The notes beneath the pieces are model-generated. The model did not search any database and was not told where the DNA came from. It saw only the letters and a list, made by a program, of their open reading frames with translations. This document shows positions 51,462-55,070 of a stretch of 55,070 bases of DNA, one piece after another. The translations under genes and the position numbers were made by a program. Each line of letters begins with the position of its first letter. Position 1 is the stretch's first letter. Source of the DNA: Candidatus Prevotella equi (GTDB lineage Bacteria > Bacteroidota > Bacteroidia > Bacteroidales > Bacteroidaceae); assembly GCA_018065145.1 (NCBI GenBank), contig JAGHTW010000081.1, positions 1 through 55,070 on the forward strand. The letters are read 5' to 3'.

Positions 51462-53267
51462 ATGAAACAATTCTTATCTATTCTGCTATTAAGCATATTC
51501 ATTCACACACAGGCTCCTGCTGCAACTCTCAGAGACTCCATACCGCAGGCTATGCTTGACAGTTACATACACTACGGAGAGCAATACCTTGGAAAGCCAT
51601 GGGAGGCACTTCCTGCAACCATCTTCGCTCGATTCAAGAAAGACGGCAACCGTACAGAGTATGAAGGACTATGCTTTGAACGACGCAGACAATTGGCAGC
51701 TCTCGTTATGGCAGAGATAGCAGAGGGTAAGAATCGTTTCATGCCAGATATCATCAATGGTCTCAATGTCATGATGGAAGAGACATGGTGGGGCATTCCT
51801 GCCCACTACAACAGTCCCATACCTATGTATGACGTACAGACCGTTGACCTCTTCAATGCCGAAACAGCAGGGCTCATAGCATGGACAGGCAAGGAACTGA
51901 AAACACAGTTAGACCGTTTCTCGCCAAACATATACAAGAGGCTCTCCGCAGAGATAGAACGTAGAATGCTGAAACCAGTGCTGGCACAGAAGTATTGGTG
52001 GAAGACAGCAGGCATGAACTGGAACCCATGGATATGCTCCAACTGGCTCACTTGCGTCATGCTCTATGAGAAAGACGAGAACCGTAAAACAAAAGCCCTC
52101 AACGAGATAAAGGGATGCATCCGAGCCTTCATCAACGCATACCCCAATGATGGTGGATGCGACGAAGGAACAGGTTACTGGGATCGTGCGGCGGCATCAC
52201 TATTTGAATGCATGTACTGGCTCAGCCAGGCTGATATTCACCTGGACGAAGAACAAATACTGCTACCAAAAATAGCACGTATGGGCGCTTATATATACAA
52301 GATGTATATAGGCAATGACTACTGTGTGAACTTCGCAGATGCACATGAGAATAAGAGTGTCGTACAGCTCAACGTGCTCTACCCCTTCGCCCTATATCTC
52401 AACGACAAGACAATGCGCGAGTTTGCTGCCTATATAGCTCAGCAGAAGGACTTTTGGAATAATCCTGCAAGGCTATACGACAAAAGCGGGAACTTCCCAA
52501 CACTCGGCAGAGAACTGATGTTACTCCGCACCCTCACTACTCTTCGCAGTGAAGCCATTCGCCAACCACTTACCGAATCATGGTTGCCAGATTTGCAAAT
52601 CATGACCGCACGATCAAACCCATCAACTGATACAGCGAAAGGACTATACCTTGCCATGAAGGGCGGAAACAATGACGAGAGTCACAACCACAACGACGTA
52701 GGATCCTTCATCGTTTATGCCGACGGCGAACCTCTTTTCATCGACCCAGGAGTAGGCGAATACACATCGCAGACATTCGGAAAGAATCGCTACGATATAT
52801 GGACCATGCAGAGCCAATACCACAACCTACCACAGATAAATGGTACAGACCAACACAATGGTAAACAATACGCTGCAAAGGTCATAAACAAGGGCAAAAA
52901 CTCCCTCACCCTCGACATTGCCAACGCCTATCCCAAGGAAGCAAAAGTAAAGACATGGCAACGTACAGCAGCTCTCAAGGGAACATCCATACAAATCACA
53001 GAACAATATGAATTACAAGACATTATTTCCCCTACCCGACTGATTCTCATCACGCCATTAAAACCAGAAGTAACACAAAGGGGAATAATAAAAATCGGAA
53101 GTCACACGTTGCAATATCCCACGACAAAGGCAGACATAAAAGTGGAGAACAAGGATATATCCAAAGAGCCTGTCCTTCTACACATGTGGGGCGAGCAACT
53201 ATATCGCATCAACATCATCCTTAAGAACGAAACACTGAAGAACAGCATCACCCTAACCATACGCTGA
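51462..53267 (+). CDS. Heparinase II/III-like secreted protein
   Basis: A 601-residue protein with a signal peptide (to about residue 21). The N-terminal ~360 residues are an alpha/alpha toroid with NWNPWICSNW and GGCDEGTGYWDRAAAS, a pattern of polysaccharide lyase catalytic domains. The C-terminal half is the heparinase II/III beta domain with ESHNHNDVGSFIVYADGEP and FIDPGVGEYT. It may cleave uronate-containing polysaccharides by beta-elimination. No SusC/SusD genes are next to it, so substrate assignment is open. A ten-C run follows its stop. Confidence 0.85.
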   Translation: MKQFLSILLLSIFIHTQAPAATLRDSIPQAMLDSYIHYGEQYLGKPWEALPATIFARFKKDGNRTEYEGLCFERRRQLAALVMAEIAEGKNRFMPDIINGLNVMMEETWWGIPAHYNSPIPMYDVQTVDLFNAETAGLIAWTGKELKTQLDRFSPNIYKRLSAEIERRMLKPVLAQKYWWKTAGMNWNPWICSNWLTCVMLYEKDENRKTKALNEIKGCIRAFINAYPNDGGCDEGTGYWDRAAASLFECMYWLSQADIHLDEEQILLPKIARMGAYIYKMYIGNDYCVNFADAHENKSVVQLNVLYPFALYLNDKTMREFAAYIAQQKDFWNNPARLYDKSGNFPTLGRELMLLRTLTTLRSEAIRQPLTESWLPDLQIMTARSNPSTDTAKGLYLAMKGGNNDESHNHNDVGSFIVYADGEPLFIDPGVGEYTSQTFGKNRYDIWTMQSQYHNLPQINGTDQHNGKQYAAKVINKGKNSLTLDIANAYPKEAKVKTWQRTAALKGTSIQITEQYELQDIISPTRLILITPLKPEVTQRGIIKIGSHTLQYPTTKADIKVENKDISKEPVLLHMWGEQLYRINIILKNETLKNSITLTIR

Positions 53268-53268
53268 T

Positions 53269-53278
53269 CCCCCCCCCC
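53269..53278 (+). repeat. Run of ten C residues
   Basis: C10 begins one base after the TGA of the heparinase-like gene. It lies outside the coding frame, so slippage would not alter that protein. The following 230 bases are very AT-rich and hold no convincing gene. Confidence 0.9.
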
Positions 53279-53350
53279 AATACTCACAACGAAATAGGGG
53301 AAAATTGTGAATTTGTGGAAATGTGAATTTTTATAGTACTCAAATGCGAA

Positions 53351-53400
53351 GGGGATTTTTTCTTTGTATATATAAAAAAAAATTACACAGGGGATTTTTT
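53351..53400 (+). repeat. Two direct repeats GGGGATTTTTT
   Basis: GGGGATTTTTT at 53351-53361 and 53390-53400, 39 bases apart, in the AT-rich stretch between the heparinase-like gene and the small remnant. No known site is recognised. Confidence 0.7.
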
Positions 53401-53515
53401 GGAGGCTTATATACTTGTTGACCGAGAATCTTATTATTAAGTATATATATTACAACGCACAAAATGAAATCATTACAACAATACATATCGGAATAGATGG
53501 TATGAAGATATTGGT

Positions 53516-53791
53516 TTGGATGGAATTGACGCAAGTATTGTTTTGGATGGTAAAGAACACGATTATGAATTTCGTTTGTTGATAGAACTTGACAAAGAAA
53601 CATTGAAAGCGAAAAGAATACTATCAAAGGAAGGTAATACTACTATATACCGTTGTGAAGGTCTTGATAGTGATTATGAAGATGTTAATGAATATAGAAC
53701 TTCCGATAGAGGACTTGCAAATACACTTGCAAAAATCATAAAGAAACTTAACGACAAAACAAAGGTTACAAAACAAAATTTTATTGAATAA
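53516..53791 (+). pseudogene. Probable 5'-truncated small gene
   Basis: A 91-residue frame starting at TTG, reading MDGIDASIVLDGKEHDYEF and ending in a Lys-rich tail. The frame stays open upstream to 53468 without an ATG; those residues (RNRWYEDIGL) continue the same protein-like sequence, so the start looks lost rather than absent. I do not recognise the domain. It is AT-rich compared with neighbours and ends at a terminator. A remnant of transferred DNA is a reasonable reading. Confidence 0.5.
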
Positions 53792-53793
53792 TC

Positions 53794-53824
53794 AAAAAGA
53801 CCACCCATTTCGGATGGTCTTTTA
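53794..53824. terminator. Terminator after the remnant
   Basis: AGACCACCC and GGATGGTCT form a stem with one mismatch and a 5-base loop, flanked by AAAA and TTTT. Confidence 0.75.
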
Positions 53825-53953
53825 ATTTCCGACCTTTCGGTCAACAAGTATATAAGCACCAAAATTTTCTATAGCATTCTTCTGTTTCGTCAAAAAGATA
53901 CAATAGTCTATCACATCTCTTGCAAAGTATGTTTATATTAATATATGGTTAAT

Positions 53954-53971
53954 ATTCGTTAAATAACAAAT
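53954..53971. promoter_or_regulatory. Candidate ArsR operator
   Basis: ATTCGTTA, AA, TAACAAAT: an 8-bp inverted repeat with one mismatch, 64 bases upstream of the arsR start. Just upstream is ATATTAATATAT (53935-53946), repeated at 54468-54479 before the next gene. Confidence 0.5.
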
Positions 53972-54035
53972 ACCTCCTTGGTGATTTGAATTATTGTTCG
54001 TACTTTTACAAACAGAAATCAAAACAACGCTTATT

Positions 54036-54365
54036 ATGGCAGAAAAGAAATATTGCATTAAGACTGAGACACTGGCGGGATTTGCCAAAGCACTTGGACA
54101 TCCGGCACGTATCGCTATCATGAAGTTCCTGGCAAAGCAGGACACGTGTTACTTTGGGGATATTCATGAGGAACTGCCTATAGCTAAGGCGACTGTAAGT
54201 CAGCATTTGTCGGCCCTGAAGGATGCAGGATTGATTCAAGGTGAGATAGAAACACCAAAAGTTAAGTATTGCATCAACCGTGAGAATTGGGCATATGCTC
54301 AGCAGTTATTCGCGGAGTTATTTAACATGGAACTGTGCGAGAGGAAGGGGAATTGCTGTAAGTAA
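54036..54365 (+). CDS. arsR: ArsR-family regulator
   Basis: A 109-residue winged-helix repressor from MAEKKYCIKTETLAGF; the frame is open 42 bases upstream but that part overlaps the promoter. The DNA-binding core is LPIAKATVSQHLSALKDAGLI. Cysteines at 7, 38 (DTCYF), 79, 101, 107 and 108 could bind As(III) or another thiophilic metal; the classical ELCVCDL motif is not present, so the sensing site may be of a different type. It heads an operon with a thioredoxin-like protein and an ArsF-like protein. Confidence 0.87.
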   Translation: MAEKKYCIKTETLAGFAKALGHPARIAIMKFLAKQDTCYFGDIHEELPIAKATVSQHLSALKDAGLIQGEIETPKVKYCINRENWAYAQQLFAELFNMELCERKGNCCK

Positions 54366-54404
54366 ACAGTCTTGTCGTCAAACGCACTCTTTGACCTAAT
54401 TGTA

Positions 54405-54430
54405 CCCTCGTCATAAGTTTCGAGGGTTTT
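54405..54430 (+). terminator. Terminator after arsR
   Basis: CCCTCG (54405-54410) and CGAGGG (54421-54426) with a 10-base loop, followed by TTTT. The next gene 56 bases downstream may need its own promoter. Confidence 0.65.
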
Positions 54431-54467
54431 CTTAAAACTTCGATGTTCGTTGTTTTGCGAATTATAA

Positions 54468-54479
54468 ATATTAATATAT
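54468..54479. promoter_or_regulatory. Repeated AT-rich motif before the thioredoxin-like gene
   Basis: ATATTAATATAT, identical to 53935-53946 upstream of arsR. It lies 7 bases before the ATG at 54487, so a shared regulatory site is possible. It could also reflect AT richness alone. Confidence 0.4.
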
Positions 54480-54486
54480 TTTCATT

Positions 54487-54717
54487 ATGAAACAGATTAA
54501 AGTATTGGTAAGCTCATGCGCTTGCAACCAGAAGTTTGCTTCGTTCGTAGAGGCAGTAGTTAAGAACAATCAGATCGATGCCACCGTGGAGAAGGTGGAC
54601 GACATCATGGAGGTGATGCAGTACAATGTCATGTCACTGCCAGCATTAGTGGTAGATGGCGAGGTAGTTGCTCGCGGTCAGAAGAATGAGAAGGAGTTGT
54701 TGGAAATTTTAAAGTAG
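54487..54717 (+). CDS. Small thioredoxin-like protein
   Basis: A 76-residue thioredoxin-fold protein of the type found in arsenic operons. The usual CxxC pair is replaced by SSCACNQ with a CxC arrangement (Cys10 and Cys12 region). The strand MSLPALVVDGEVVARG and the ending ELLEIL are typical. It may pass electrons in arsenic or organoarsenical reduction. It begins 122 bases after the arsR stop and is 9 bases before the next gene. Confidence 0.82.
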   Translation: MKQIKVLVSSCACNQKFASFVEAVVKNNQIDATVEKVDDIMEVMQYNVMSLPALVVDGEVVARGQKNEKELLEILK

Positions 54718-54726
54718 TTGTACGTC

Positions 54727-55070
54727 ATGAAGAAAGTATTAGTTATGATGCTCCTTATGCTGACAACGTGCATGGGAGCAATGGCACAAAAAGCAGAAAT
54801 CATTTACTTCCATGGCAAGCAGCGTTGCATGACTTGCATGGCCATTGAAAAAGAGACAAAGGCTCTCGTAGAAGGCGAACTTGCACAACAGGTTAAGACT
54901 GGCAAGGTTAAGTTCCGCATCGTTGACTTCTCGACGGAGAAGGGCAAGAAGATTGCAGCCAAGTACAAAGTTACCTTCTCGTCGCTCTTCGTGGTTACAC
55001 CTAAGGGTGCAGAAGACCTCACTCGCTTTGCTTTCGCTAATGCGAGAAGTAATGCAGAGGGATTCCGCAA
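54727..55070 (+). CDS. ArsF-like thioredoxin-fold protein, cut by the window edge
   Basis: A partial gene running past the end of the window (114 codons visible). It begins MKKVLVMMLLMLTTCMGAMA, a signal peptide, then AEIIYFHGKQRCMTCMAIEKE with a CxxC pair (Cys34, Cys37), then VDFSTEKGKKIAAKYKVTFSSLFVV. This agrees with proteins called ArsF in Bacteroidetes arsenic operons. It is probably periplasmic and redox active. The 9-base gap to the thioredoxin-like gene puts both in one transcript. Confidence 0.78.
   Translation, partial: MKKVLVMMLLMLTTCMGAMAQKAEIIYFHGKQRCMTCMAIEKETKALVEGELAQQVKTGKVKFRIVDFSTEKGKKIAAKYKVTFSSLFVVTPKGAEDLTRFAFANARSNAEGFR

Noticed and set aside
53340..53627. 95-codon minus-strand frame in the AT-rich stretch
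   Set aside because: Composition is typical of random AT-rich DNA and it overlaps the remnant gene frame.
1..55070. tRNA, rRNA, insertion sequence or prophage genes
   Set aside because: No cloverleaf with the TTCGA-type arm, no rRNA segment, and no transposase, integrase or phage structural motif was found on either strand by eye.

Overview
The window reads as chromosomal DNA of a Bacteroidales bacterium, most likely Prevotella or a close relative. The reasons are: many promoters of the Bacteroidetes type (a TAnnTTTG -7 box, sometimes with a TTTG -33 box 19-20 bases upstream); A-rich leaders rather than strong Shine-Dalgarno sites; a Rho factor with a long disordered N-terminus; a DUF3078 outer-membrane protein; a long YidC; and a bacterial serine palmitoyltransferase. 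I see no rRNA, tRNA, CRISPR array, prophage or intact insertion sequence. Most of the window is ordinary core metabolism.

Layout. 1-3.7 kb: leuA-leuC-leuD on the minus strand. 4.2-9.7 kb: a HAD phosphatase, a small TonB-receptor-like outer-membrane protein, a NhaC antiporter and a PutP symporter. 9.8-17.1 kb, minus strand: galK, a pseudouridine synthase, fabG, a TetR regulator, rho, a YigZ protein and a lipid kinase. The kinase is divergent from a serine palmitoyltransferase (17.3 kb). 18.8-27.1 kb: one long co-directional run of an MscS channel, a phospholipase-D/cardiolipin-synthase-like protein, a short sigma factor without region 3, a small secreted protein, an HprK-like kinase, an S26-type peptidase, a PqqD-like protein and aspS. 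27.2-28.0 kb: a small protein with a histone-H1-like tail and a winged helix, and a small conserved-looking protein. 28.1-34.9 kb: a complete trp operon in the order D-C-F-A-B-E-G, preceded by a promoter, a leader peptide with three consecutive Trp codons, and a terminator hairpin. 35.0-37.7 kb: a ThiD/pyridoxal-kinase-like domain fused to an AraC-type DNA-binding domain, divergent from pdxS-pdxT. 37.7-49.3 kb: an EamA exporter, tagaturonate reductase, a TIGR02757 protein, a carboxypeptidase-regulatory-domain protein, yidC, pyrG, a DUF3078 protein and a Pif1-like helicase. 49.4-53.3 kb: a secreted GH43 enzyme and a heparinase II/III-like protein. 53.3-55.07 kb: an AT-rich stretch with a probable gene remnant, then the start of an arsenic-type operon (arsR, a small thioredoxin-like protein, an ArsF-like protein cut by the window edge).

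The most interesting items are four. First, a candidate vitamin-B6 regulator in which a sugar/vitamin-kinase fold has lost its catalytic residue and gained an AraC domain. Second, a trp attenuator in a Bacteroidetes operon. Third, a compact kinase/peptidase/PqqD cassette with a reduced sigma factor that resembles a peptide-modification system without the usual modifying enzyme. Fourth, three families of short repeats: a 7-bp array (AGTGCAT) placed at stop codons inside co-directional gene pairs, a 22-bp tandem repeat in three intergenic regions, and an 8-bp array just upstream of putP. Functions rest on motif recognition by eye; no database search or folding program was run.
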